In this document: piece after piece, positions 1 to 6,393 of the stretch
How positions within the stretch are numbered: position 1 is the stretch's first letter
Layout of the letters: every line of letters starts with the position of its first letter
Assembly (NCBI GenBank): GCA_937952875.1
Contig: CALFDI010000385.1
Location: 1 to 6,706, forward strand
DNA length: 6,706 nt
Reading direction: 5' to 3'
From: an uncultured Verrucomicrobiales bacterium
GTDB lineage: Bacteria; Verrucomicrobiota; Verrucomicrobiia; Verrucomicrobiales; Akkermansiaceae
Made by a program: the position numbers and the translations under genes
Notes under the pieces: model-generated
What the model saw: the letters and a program-made list of their open reading frames with translations, nothing else
Database searches by the model: none
Told to the model about the DNA's origin: nothing

Positions 1-69
1 TTCGTTCTAGCCTGCCATAATGTCTGAAAAACTTGAATGTCAGAGGTAAAATTTTGAGGTTTCTTAAAT

Positions 70-99
70 AAAAAAGGCAAGAGAGCTCAACTCGCCTCT
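70..99 (-). terminator. Possible leftward intrinsic terminator
   Basis: Read on the minus strand, a stem of up to nine pairs (arms 91-99 and 73-81, including two G-U wobbles, loop 82-90) runs into T residues complementary to A70-A75. On the plus strand the wobbles become A-C mismatches and no T-run follows, so the element is directional. It would stop leftward transcripts, yet no minus-strand gene lies to its right in the window. It may end antisense transcription from the hotdog gene region, or be a chance structure. Confidence 0.3.
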
Positions 100-152
100 A
101 AACACTATTATTGGGCTCACATAAGAACGAAACCTTCACACTCTCCAGCACC

Positions 153-608
153 ATGAACCACGACACTCTCAAACAATACCTATACGACCATATTCCACTC
201 ACACAGGCCATGCAGGTTGATATAGTAGCCGTCTCAGACACATCACTCACATTGACTGCACCTCTCGCGCCTAATATTAATCACCGTGAGACAGTCTTCG
301 GAGGGAGCGCGTCTGCCTTATGTATTCTTTCAGCTTGGTCTTATATACATTGCCGCTTGAAAAGCTATCCACACTTCACGCCTCGTATCGTGATTCAGGA
401 AAACTCGATGAAATACACAAAGCCTGTCCTAGACCAATTCGAAGCGACATGCACGTTGCACGAGCCAAAACACTGGGACCGCCTCATCAATATACTGGAA
501 CGCAAAGGAGTCGGCCGCATTAGACTCTCCAGCGAACTCCTTTGCCAAGGCGAGAGCGTTGGTTCATTCGAGGGTGCTTTCGTGATCTCCGATATGAATA
601 GACTTTAA
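153..608 (+). CDS. YiiD C-terminal-type hotdog protein, MadB-like (possible malonyl-ACP decarboxylase)
   Basis: This encodes a 151-residue cytosolic protein with no signal peptide or membrane span. I recognise the YiiD C-terminal hotdog family ('putative thioesterase') from residues 14-20 (IPLTQAM), the loop APLAPNINHRETVFGGS at 36-52, the helix that follows, the strand RIVIQENSMKYTKPV (78-92) and the closing strand GSFEGAFVI (137-145). In Proteobacteria the same domain, alone (MadB) or fused to a GNAT domain (YiiD/MadA), removes CO2 from malonyl-ACP to give acetyl-ACP and can prime fatty acid synthesis without FabH. A catalytic-loop Asn was found critical there, and Asn41 or Asn43 in NINH is the likely counterpart. 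Length fits the stand-alone form. The frame is open from a TTG at 111, but I chose ATG 153 because the family homology begins just after it; neither start has a clear ribosome binding site. No fatty acid gene is adjacent. An ordinary acyl-CoA or acyl-ACP thioesterase remains possible. Confidence 0.85.
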   Translation: MNHDTLKQYLYDHIPLTQAMQVDIVAVSDTSLTLTAPLAPNINHRETVFGGSASALCILSAWSYIHCRLKSYPHFTPRIVIQENSMKYTKPVLDQFEATCTLHEPKHWDRLINILERKGVGRIRLSSELLCQGESVGSFEGAFVISDMNRL

Positions 609-615
609 AGTAGCT

Positions 616-643
616 ACGACACTCACTGCGCAATCGCTATAAA
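616..643 (+). promoter_or_regulatory. Possible sigma-70-type promoter of the protease gene
   Basis: ACGACA (616-621, four of six matches to TTGACA) is followed after 16 bases by TATAAA (638-643, five of six matches to TATAAT). Transcription would begin near 650 and give a leader of about 30 bases before the protease ATG. The -10-like box lies exactly midway between the two copies of the direct repeat at 624-657. The assignment rests on consensus matching alone. Confidence 0.4.
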
Positions 644-657
644 AATAGACACTGCGC
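624..657 (+). repeat. Direct repeat CACTGCGC flanking the -10-like box
   Basis: The octamer CACTGCGC occurs at 624-631 and again at 650-657. Between them TATAAA (638-643) sits with six bases on either side. Two same-orientation copies about 26 bases apart (roughly two and a half helix turns) around a promoter core could be a regulator binding site, but such a repeat can also arise by chance in a gap of this size. Confidence 0.3.
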
Positions 658-681
658 CTTTCCTACTATTAAATACGAGAA

Positions 682-3054
682 ATGAAAGCGAATGCATTTA
701 AATTTTTCTTACTCTTCACATTTCTTGTTCAAAGCATTCCGTATGCACAAGAAAAACCTCCAGCTTGGGGGCAGATCGCACGCTCAGAAATATTAAAAAG
801 ACGCTACAAGACAAAACCTCAAGAAACAACCAAAGAGCACGCCGCAAAACCCAAAGTCACTCCACGAATTATCGGCGGGTCAACATCTCAACCAAATGTT
901 TATCCATGGATGGCAGCTATCGTAGGAAGCAGCTCATCTGACATTGCTACTGGTCAGTTTTGCGGAGGAACACTTGTGCATCCTCACTGGATCGTAACTG
1001 CGGCCCATTGTGTGATAGGTAGCACACCGGACTCGCTAGATGTCGTATTAGGGGCACACAACCTTAACCAGCCAGTGAATATTCAGCGTATTGAGGTCAG
1101 TGAAATTATCGTTCACCCAAATTATCTCGATAGTGGTTTCACACTGAATTTTGATATCGCTCTTTTACGCCTGAAGCAACCTGCAGACGAACGGTTTACA
1201 GTCTTACCACTTATTGATGACGCCGCTTTAGAAAACACAGGAATAATAGCGCGCACTATGGGATGGGGAACGACCTCAGCTCAACAAAACATCAGCCCTA
1301 CAGCATTACAAGAAGCCGATATACCTCTTGTTGCTCTGAGCACGGCAAATGCGACGCAGGCAAATAGACAGACTCTAACAAATCAGATGCTAGCGGCTGG
1401 CTTCGCTGAAGGTGGAATCGACTCCTGTCAAGGAGACAGCGGCGGCCCTCTCATGGTTCCTTATCCCCTTCCTCCCCACTGGGCACTCGCTGGTGTCGTC
1501 AGCTTTGGCACCGGCTGCGCTGAACCTAACACTTACGGCCTTTATACCAAAGTTTCAGTATTTAGAGATTTCGTTTTAGAGCACATTTCACCTAACTATC
1601 AGCAATGGGAAAAAGAACAAAGCATCATTGGGGAGTCTCGTGATCCAGATGATGATGGTTTTACTAATTTTGCAGAATTTGCCTTTCAAACTCGTAGCGA
1701 AAGAGCTGACCAGCCACAGCTCTTTTATAGTCCACAGGAAAAAGATGGAGCTATGCAGCAAGGTCTTCAGTTTCGCCGTGCGAAATCAGCTGACGGAGTG
1801 ACTTATAAGATCATACAGAATTCATCGCTCACACCGGAAGGTGAGATGACCTACGGTCTAGATGATCTCGAAACCACGAATCAAGATATTGCTGAAGAAC
1901 CACTTGCTGTGGACTCAACAGTTATATTACCTCTCGCAGCTTCTCAACCTCGGAGCTTTTTCAGAATCTCAGCAGAACCTGCACGTAAAAGCGTGGTCGG
2001 CCCACGTCGATTAAATGCACCTGGAGGAGCATCTGGAAACCTCGTGTCTGATGACCTGATGTATCCAGATAATTCCAATAGACGTCAAAAACTTTACCAG
2101 CTTACCGGACTCAACGCTGGAGAAAACGTCTCTCTTTTCGGTAGGTCACGAGCTTTCGATGTCGTGCTAGAATTACTAGATGCAGACACTTTAGAAATAC
2201 TTCAAACTGCAAATACTAACTCTGCAGTTGGAATACTATCAACGGACGAATCCCTGACTTTCACTCCCAGTGCAGATACTCATTATTTGCTACGATTAAC
2301 GAGCCAATCCGCAGATGAACTCGGCTTTTTTGAACTAGGATGCAGAGCTACCACAATTACATTACCAGAATTGACATTAGGGAATTCACTCTCGGGCACT
2401 TTGAGCAATTCTGACACCCCTAACGCAAATAGACTGCCGAACACCTTCCGAGAAGATCGCTATTTATTTAACACTGGAGATACCACAGGCACTCTAGAGG
2501 TTCAGGCTGAATCCTCCGCATTTGATATCCGCATCACTGTGACTAGCGCAGAGAGTGGACGCGTCGTCGTATTCAATGATGACATTTCCGAAAACGAAAG
2601 GAATTCTCGTGCTCGCTTCTGTCCAATTCCCGGCTCATCATACATCATTCACGTTTCTTCGTTTTCTCCGAACAGAACGGGGACGTATCAATTAAGCCTA
2701 GTCTCCCTCACCCAGACACTTCCTACTCTCACCTCCCAACAGTCGCTATCTGCTAGCTTATCTACATCGGACGAACGTGATCCGGATTTCGGAAATGCAT
2801 ATCGCGATGATTACGCTCTCGCTAACATTCCTGTAGGAGCGACAATCACGGTTCGAATGAATTCCAACAGCTTCGAGACGTTCTTAACAGTTGTAGACGC
2901 TAAGACGGGAACTCTCATAGTATTTGGAAATAGCATTCCTGGAACATCAAACTCTGAAGCCACCTTCACCGTTCAGGCAGGAATCGGCTACCTCATTCGA
3001 GCTTCGAGCTTTGAAGACAATATAACGGGAGCCTATTCTATCTCGATCGACTAA
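682..3054 (+). CDS. Secreted trypsin-like serine protease (S1 family) with calcium loop and three PPC-like domains
   Basis: This is a 790-residue exported endopeptidase predicted to cut after Lys or Arg. A signal peptide (about 1-22) is followed by a basic propeptide to Arg62; cleavage before IIGG (63-66) would activate the zymogen. The S1 domain (63 to about 303) has the full triad: His109 in TAAHC, Asp158 in FDIALLRL, Ser253 in GDSGGP. Asp247, six residues before the Ser, is the trypsin-specificity aspartate. Cys94-Cys110 and Cys249-Cys279 match two conserved disulfides, but the usual Cys168-Cys182 pair (chymotrypsin numbering) is missing; Ala238 replaces the second. A calcium-type loop DPDDDGFTNFAE (321-332) leads to a region ending in FFRIS (426-430). 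Three related beta-rich repeats of about 105-110 residues (roughly 445-554, 564-675, 683-790) resemble PPC (pre-peptidase C-terminal) domains, with shared FD/FE..LTV and YLLRL/YIIHVSS/YLIRASS elements. Such domains often help secretion or substrate binding and may be trimmed off. ATG 682 has only a GAGA just upstream, but the signal peptide begins there. Confidence 0.93.
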   Translation: MKANAFKFFLLFTFLVQSIPYAQEKPPAWGQIARSEILKRRYKTKPQETTKEHAAKPKVTPRIIGGSTSQPNVYPWMAAIVGSSSSDIATGQFCGGTLVHPHWIVTAAHCVIGSTPDSLDVVLGAHNLNQPVNIQRIEVSEIIVHPNYLDSGFTLNFDIALLRLKQPADERFTVLPLIDDAALENTGIIARTMGWGTTSAQQNISPTALQEADIPLVALSTANATQANRQTLTNQMLAAGFAEGGIDSCQGDSGGPLMVPYPLPPHWALAGVVSFGTGCAEPNTYGLYTKVSVFRDFVLEHISPNYQQWEKEQSIIGESRDPDDDGFTNFAEFAFQTRSERADQPQLFYSPQEKDGAMQQGLQFRRAKSADGVTYKIIQNSSLTPEGEMTYGLDDLETTNQDIAEEPLAVDSTVILPLAASQPRSFFRISAEPARKSVVGPRRLNAPGGASGNLVSDDLMYPDNSNRRQKLYQLTGLNAGENVSLFGRSRAFDVVLELLDADTLEILQTANTNSAVGILSTDESLTFTPSADTHYLLRLTSQSADELGFFELGCRATTITLPELTLGNSLSGTLSNSDTPNANRLPNTFREDRYLFNTGDTTGTLEVQAESSAFDIRITVTSAESGRVVVFNDDISENERNSRARFCPIPGSSYIIHVSSFSPNRTGTYQLSLVSLTQTLPTLTSQQSLSASLSTSDERDPDFGNAYRDDYALANIPVGATITVRMNSNSFETFLTVVDAKTGTLIVFGNSIPGTSNSEATFTVQAGIGYLIRASSFEDNITGAYSISID

Positions 3055-3323
3055 AATGAGGCACAGGGCTGTCGTTCTAATTTCATGACCCACTCGTAAG
3101 GAGAATGACTTGAGAGCAAGACGAACTGATCAAAGGGTTCACTCTAGGCGAGTGATATCCCTGAAAAAATGAATTTTTTACTGGCAATAGAGTGAGATAG
3201 CTCAGTTGAAATTTTGACATTCTCAGCAAGACATTCGACTCAAATGCTCGCAATATCTTGCAAAAAATACTGTCACTCAAACCGGCTAAGAAACCCAGTT
3301 TAAATGCGTTTTTGTCTGCATCT
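3055..3323 (+). other. Intergenic region and leader of the TonB receptor gene, with competing pairings
   Basis: There is no credible gene in these 269 bases. Three pairings can be seen. CACTCG (3091-3096) pairs with CGAGTG (3149-3154). TCACTC (3139-3144) closes a tight hairpin with GAGTGA (3150-3155). TCACTCTA (3139-3146) also pairs over eight bases with TAGAGTGA (3188-3195). The second excludes the other two, while the first and third together would form a pseudoknot. An A6/T6 inverted repeat (3164-3169 with 3174-3179) between them could help end the protease transcript. I looked for conserved cobalamin, TPP, SAM and FMN riboswitch boxes and saw none. An eight-base complementary pair is close to chance expectation in a region this long, so a regulatory role is only a possibility. 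Confidence 0.3.
3214..3245 (+). promoter_or_regulatory. Possible promoter of the TonB receptor gene (perfect -35, poor -10)
   Basis: TTGACA at 3214-3219 matches the -35 consensus exactly. No good -10 lies at the usual distance: GACTCA sits at 17 bases, and TCAAAT (3240-3245, four of six) sits at a long 20-base spacing. If used, it would start transcription downstream of the pairing elements at 3091-3195, which would then not belong to this gene's leader. No Fur-box-like palindrome is evident beside it. Confidence 0.25.
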
Positions 3324-5378
3324 ATGCGCTATCTATTATTTCTTCTTCCATGCTTGGCTTTGGGACAAGACGCCCTCTCCCCCGTGATCGTAACAGCGAC
3401 ACGTTCAGATCAAGAGCTCGATAAGAGCCCCTACTCAGCTGCAATTCTAACGGCCGAGGATTTACAGAGAAATGTGACTCGCTCCCTCCCTCAAGCATTT
3501 CTCAATACACCTGGCGTGTTAGTGCAACAGACAACTCCCGCTCATGGATCCCCTTACATTCGTGGATTCAATGGGCGACAGACACTTCTTCTCCAAGATG
3601 GTGTCCGACTCAATAATTCGACATGGCGTGGTGGACCGGTCCAGTATTGGAACACGCTCGACTCACAGGCTATTGACCGAATCGAGCTTATCAAATCTCA
3701 AGGATCAGTCCTCTATGGCTCTGATGCGATCGGCGGGACTGTGAACATCTTTAGCAAAAGCTCACTCTTCCGTGAAGAAACGGGATTTTTCTCACACGGG
3801 TCAGCGAGTTATCGATTCGATACAAACTCGCGCTCGCACATCGGACGCGTCGAACACCGACTGGGCGAAGGAGGAAAATGGGGACTCACACTCGGAGCGT
3901 CCGCGAAAGATATTGGCGATATTAAAGACTCAGCTGTCGGCCGTATGCGCGGGACGGGATACAAGGAAGAGTCTCTCGATTTCAAGCTCGAGTATGCCCT
4001 TTCAGACTCTGCCACACTGACCCTAGCGCACAGCTATCTGAATCAAGATGACATTGATCGCTTCCACAACACTATCAATAATACCGGCTGGACGCATGGC
4101 AACTCATTCACAACAGCTGGAACAGATCTTTCGCGACTGTATGATCAAGAGCGCTCGCTTTCTTATCTCCGCCTCGATGATCACTCCCCTGCTGCTGGAT
4201 GGCTCAATAGCTATCAACTCACCCTCTCTTATCAGAAGACTCAGGACTCGGAGCTACGCACACGGGGCTCGGGCCGAGTCGATAACAGAGTCCTAGATGT
4301 CGACACGTATGGATTTAGCCTCCAGGCGGAATCTGACCTAGGCCCTGGCGCGCTTGTCTGGGGTGCAGACTATTATAGAGATGATGTTGATAGCTCTGGC
4401 TCACGTGACGGAGTCGATCGCCCAGCGAATCGCCCCGTAGCAGACGATTCATCATACGACTCACTAGGCCTCTTTTCGAATTACTCACATTCCCTAACAG
4501 AAAAGTTTCACTACACTCTTGGCACACGTTTCACATACGCTCGCGCCGACTGGAATGGATTCCAACCTGATGGCGCCACCTCTGACCAGAGCGGCGACGC
4601 CGATTGGACAAATCTCTCATTTTCAGCCCGTGGACTTTATAACCTAAGCGATGAGTGGGCACTCTTTGGTGGCGCCTCCCAAGCCTTTCGCGCTCCCAAC
4701 CTAGACGATCTCACTGGCAGACAGTTTTCACTCAATGGTCTCGACTCTAACGGCTCACCAGACGTCGATCCCGAGACCTATGTCACCTACGAACTCGGCA
4801 CTCGCTACACGAGTCAATCCGTCTCTGCAGAACTCTCCGCATATTACACAACGATAGATGACGCCATTATCCGAATTCGCGATGGCGCGGGAGGTCTCGT
4901 CTCTACAAATGGGGGAAGCGGTGATCTATTCGGCATCGAAGCCGAAGCATCTTGGCGATTTCACCCACAATGGGAACTATCTGGGCACGTCGCCTGGCAA
5001 GATGGCAATCAATCCCGGCCCAGAATACTTGGCGGAGCATCGATCAATGATACCATACGCCGCCTACATCCGCTCACAGGATCGACAGCCCTCACATGGA
5101 CATCAGCGGCGAAAAATATCTGGATCACAGGACGCATCACCGCTGCCGGACGTCAGGACAACCTCTCAAGCCTCGCCAGCTCAGACACCCAACGCATCCC
5201 AATCAATGGCACACCAAGTTATATCATCGGCTCACTCTACACAGGCTGGCACGTCAATGACACCCTAGAACTAGGACTCTCCCTCGAGAACCTAACAGAC
5301 GAAGATTACCGCATCCACGGCTCCGGCCAGAACCAGCCAGGGTTTAATACGACGTTCTCAGTTAAGGTTAAGTGGTAA
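3324..5378 (+). CDS. TonB-dependent outer-membrane receptor
   Basis: This is a 684-residue outer-membrane channel that imports a ligand using energy from TonB-ExbB-ExbD. A short signal peptide, MRYLLFLLPCLALGQ, is followed by a TonB-box-like stretch PVIVTATR (20-27) and a plug domain (about 35-147) with TPGVLVQQ, PYIRGFNGRQ, LLLQDGVRLNN, DRIELIKSQGSVLYGSDAIGGTVNI. The rest is a beta-barrel of alternating strands ending in FSVKVKW, with the usual terminal aromatic residue, preceded by NLTDEDYR (656-663). FRAPNLDDL (455-463) resembles the FRAP motif of heme/hemoglobin receptors, but SPDVDPE (478-484) stands where those often have NPDL or NPNL, and similar sequences occur in BtuB- and CirA-type receptors. 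The substrate is therefore open: heme, cobalamin, siderophore or a sugar. No TonB, ABC transporter or biosynthesis gene lies nearby to decide it. The frame stays open upstream to a TTG at 3258; I chose ATG 3324 because it directly precedes the signal peptide. No Shine-Dalgarno is evident. Confidence 0.93.
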   Translation: MRYLLFLLPCLALGQDALSPVIVTATRSDQELDKSPYSAAILTAEDLQRNVTRSLPQAFLNTPGVLVQQTTPAHGSPYIRGFNGRQTLLLQDGVRLNNSTWRGGPVQYWNTLDSQAIDRIELIKSQGSVLYGSDAIGGTVNIFSKSSLFREETGFFSHGSASYRFDTNSRSHIGRVEHRLGEGGKWGLTLGASAKDIGDIKDSAVGRMRGTGYKEESLDFKLEYALSDSATLTLAHSYLNQDDIDRFHNTINNTGWTHGNSFTTAGTDLSRLYDQERSLSYLRLDDHSPAAGWLNSYQLTLSYQKTQDSELRTRGSGRVDNRVLDVDTYGFSLQAESDLGPGALVWGADYYRDDVDSSGSRDGVDRPANRPVADDSSYDSLGLFSNYSHSLTEKFHYTLGTRFTYARADWNGFQPDGATSDQSGDADWTNLSFSARGLYNLSDEWALFGGASQAFRAPNLDDLTGRQFSLNGLDSNGSPDVDPETYVTYELGTRYTSQSVSAELSAYYTTIDDAIIRIRDGAGGLVSTNGGSGDLFGIEAEASWRFHPQWELSGHVAWQDGNQSRPRILGGASINDTIRRLHPLTGSTALTWTSAAKNIWITGRITAAGRQDNLSSLASSDTQRIPINGTPSYIIGSLYTGWHVNDTLELGLSLENLTDEDYRIHGSGQNQPGFNTTFSVKVKW

Positions 5379-5402
5379 CCTAATATGGGGAATTTAAGAC
5401 CT

Positions 5403-5437
5403 GTTAGATATTGGAATCTAATCTTGGATAATTTTTT
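5403..5437 (+). terminator. Probable weak intrinsic terminator of the TonB receptor gene
   Basis: GTTAGAT (5403-5409) pairs with ATCTAAT (5416-5422) around a six-base loop, and CC 5400-5401 could add pairs with GG 5426-5427. A run of six T follows at 5432-5437. The stem is AT-rich and the T-run starts nine bases after it, so termination may be inefficient. The position, 25 bases after the stop codon and just before the next promoter, supports the call. Confidence 0.4.
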
Positions 5438-5441
5438 CTAC

Positions 5442-5470
5442 TTGAATAATACATATTTAATATATATAAG
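5442..5470 (+). promoter_or_regulatory. Sigma-70-like promoter of the PEP-CTERM gene
   Basis: TTGAAT (5442-5447) and TATAAG (5465-5470) are separated by the ideal 17 bases, in a very AT-rich stretch. Transcription would start near 5477, leaving about 43 bases before ATG 5520. Lying between a terminator-like hairpin and the gene, it suggests that the PEP-CTERM gene is transcribed on its own. It is the best consensus promoter in the window. Confidence 0.55.
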
Positions 5471-5519
5471 CATTCACCGGAAAGCCCAACACTAGATTCT
5501 CCACATCACCTTGGATTCA

Positions 5520-6335
5520 ATGAAATATCGTTCGCTCTCAGCTACATTTGGAGCTATTTTACTTTGTCAGACATCAATATTTGGCGCCCTTGCAGTCACT
5601 ACACCTGTCGGCGGCATTCCTCAATATGATGGCTCTGGTTCTGGCTCATTTACAGTTGAACTCAGTCAATCAGGAGTAGGTCAACAATTTCAGGATCCTA
5701 ACCGAGTTGTCATTATGACTGTGAACTATGTGATTCCAGCTTCTATTTTTACAGATGCGGCATCATTTAATTTAGGCATATCAGGAACTACTGTCACCTT
5801 TGACTCAACAGTAGACATCCCGAGCGGAACGAACCTTCAATTCACATTTAGCTATGATACTCCATTCTGGGCTCGTGGTGCTGACGGCATGACTGTAAAT
5901 GGAGTGACGCCTCCGGATTTCACAAATTTGCCTCTTGATAGTGATGGAGCAGCACTTGGAACATCCATCCGAGGAAGTGGCTTTCGCACTTTCTACGATG
6001 CATCACTGACAAGCGTTAGTGATGTAAATCAAGGTGATTTCACGACTGGGCAGGCTATTTCAGATAACTTCGACTTACGCGGAAATCCTACGACAAATAC
6101 TAGCACATTTTTAAGTTCAGGGTCTGGTAACGCGGGTATTCGGGGCCGTCTAGCAAGTCGTGACAATCAAATTTCGAGCCTTGTTTGGAATCTGACAGCT
6201 GTGACAGATATCGATGCATCTGAAACTCCCTTCACATTCACAACAGATGGAGCTCTTGAGGCTGTGCCAGAGCCTTCTGCCGCACTCCTCGGAGCACTCG
6301 GGATACTAGCACTTTTCAAGCGGCGGCGCTCATAG
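5520..6335 (+). CDS. PEP-CTERM sorting-domain protein of unknown function
   Basis: This is a 271-residue exported protein. A signal peptide (1 to about 25, cleavage likely after GALA) precedes a beta-rich, Ser/Thr/Gly/Asn-rich body with no domain I recognise. The tail at 249-271 is a textbook PEP-CTERM signal: VPEPS, a hydrophobic stretch LLGALGILALF, and the basic end KRRRS. In known systems an exosortase recognises this tail in the inner membrane, cuts near PEP, and the protein goes to the surface or into the extracellular matrix, often as a glycoprotein. The only Cys (16) lies in the signal peptide, so the mature protein has none. A Gly-Ser run (DGSGSGSF, 37-44) lies near the mature start. 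The frame extends to TTG 5511, but ATG 5520 better starts the signal peptide. The gene appears to have its own promoter and a strong terminator. No exosortase is in view and must be elsewhere in the genome. The tail is certain; the job of the body is unknown. Confidence 0.9.
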   Translation: MKYRSLSATFGAILLCQTSIFGALAVTTPVGGIPQYDGSGSGSFTVELSQSGVGQQFQDPNRVVIMTVNYVIPASIFTDAASFNLGISGTTVTFDSTVDIPSGTNLQFTFSYDTPFWARGADGMTVNGVTPPDFTNLPLDSDGAALGTSIRGSGFRTFYDASLTSVSDVNQGDFTTGQAISDNFDLRGNPTTNTSTFLSSGSGNAGIRGRLASRDNQISSLVWNLTAVTDIDASETPFTFTTDGALEAVPEPSAALLGALGILALFKRRRS

Positions 6336-6362
6336 TCGTTAATATCATCATATTACTATTTC

Positions 6363-6393
6363 AAACGGTTACCTAACAAGGTAACCGTTTTTT
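6363..6393 (+). terminator. Strong intrinsic terminator after the PEP-CTERM gene
   Basis: AAACGGTTACC (6363-6373) is perfectly complementary to GGTAACCGTTT (6380-6390) around the loop TAACAA, and six T run through 6388-6393. It lies 27 bases after the PEP-CTERM stop codon. The T-run touches the ATG at 6394 of the next reading frame, so the element also forms the immediate upstream region of that gene and could affect its expression. Confidence 0.88.

Noticed and set aside
111..152. In-frame N-terminal extension of the hotdog protein from TTG 111
   Set aside because: The extra 14 residues are polar, unrelated to the family, and the TTG has no ribosome binding site; family homology begins right after ATG 153.
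3083..3280. A 65-codon minus-strand open frame in the intergenic region before the TonB receptor
   Set aside because: It starts with TTG, has no ribosome binding site, no recognisable motif and an irregular composition; it looks like chance.
3258..3323. Upstream TTG start of the TonB receptor, adding 22 residues
   Set aside because: ATG 3324 begins a normal short signal peptide, and no ribosome binding site supports the TTG; the extension cannot be fully excluded.
3055..3323. Cobalamin or other known riboswitch before the TonB receptor gene
   Set aside because: GGGCTGTCG near 3067 slightly resembles part of a cobalamin element, but the conserved 3' B12-box and the surrounding core are absent.
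3304..3387. A 27-codon ATG frame overlapping the receptor start in another frame, a possible upstream regulatory peptide
   Set aside because: It has no ribosome binding site and its sequence is the receptor signal-peptide region read out of frame; nothing supports translation.
4858..5268. A 136-codon plus-strand frame inside the receptor gene
   Set aside because: It lies wholly within the conserved beta-barrel coding sequence in another frame and has low-complexity, shadow-like composition.
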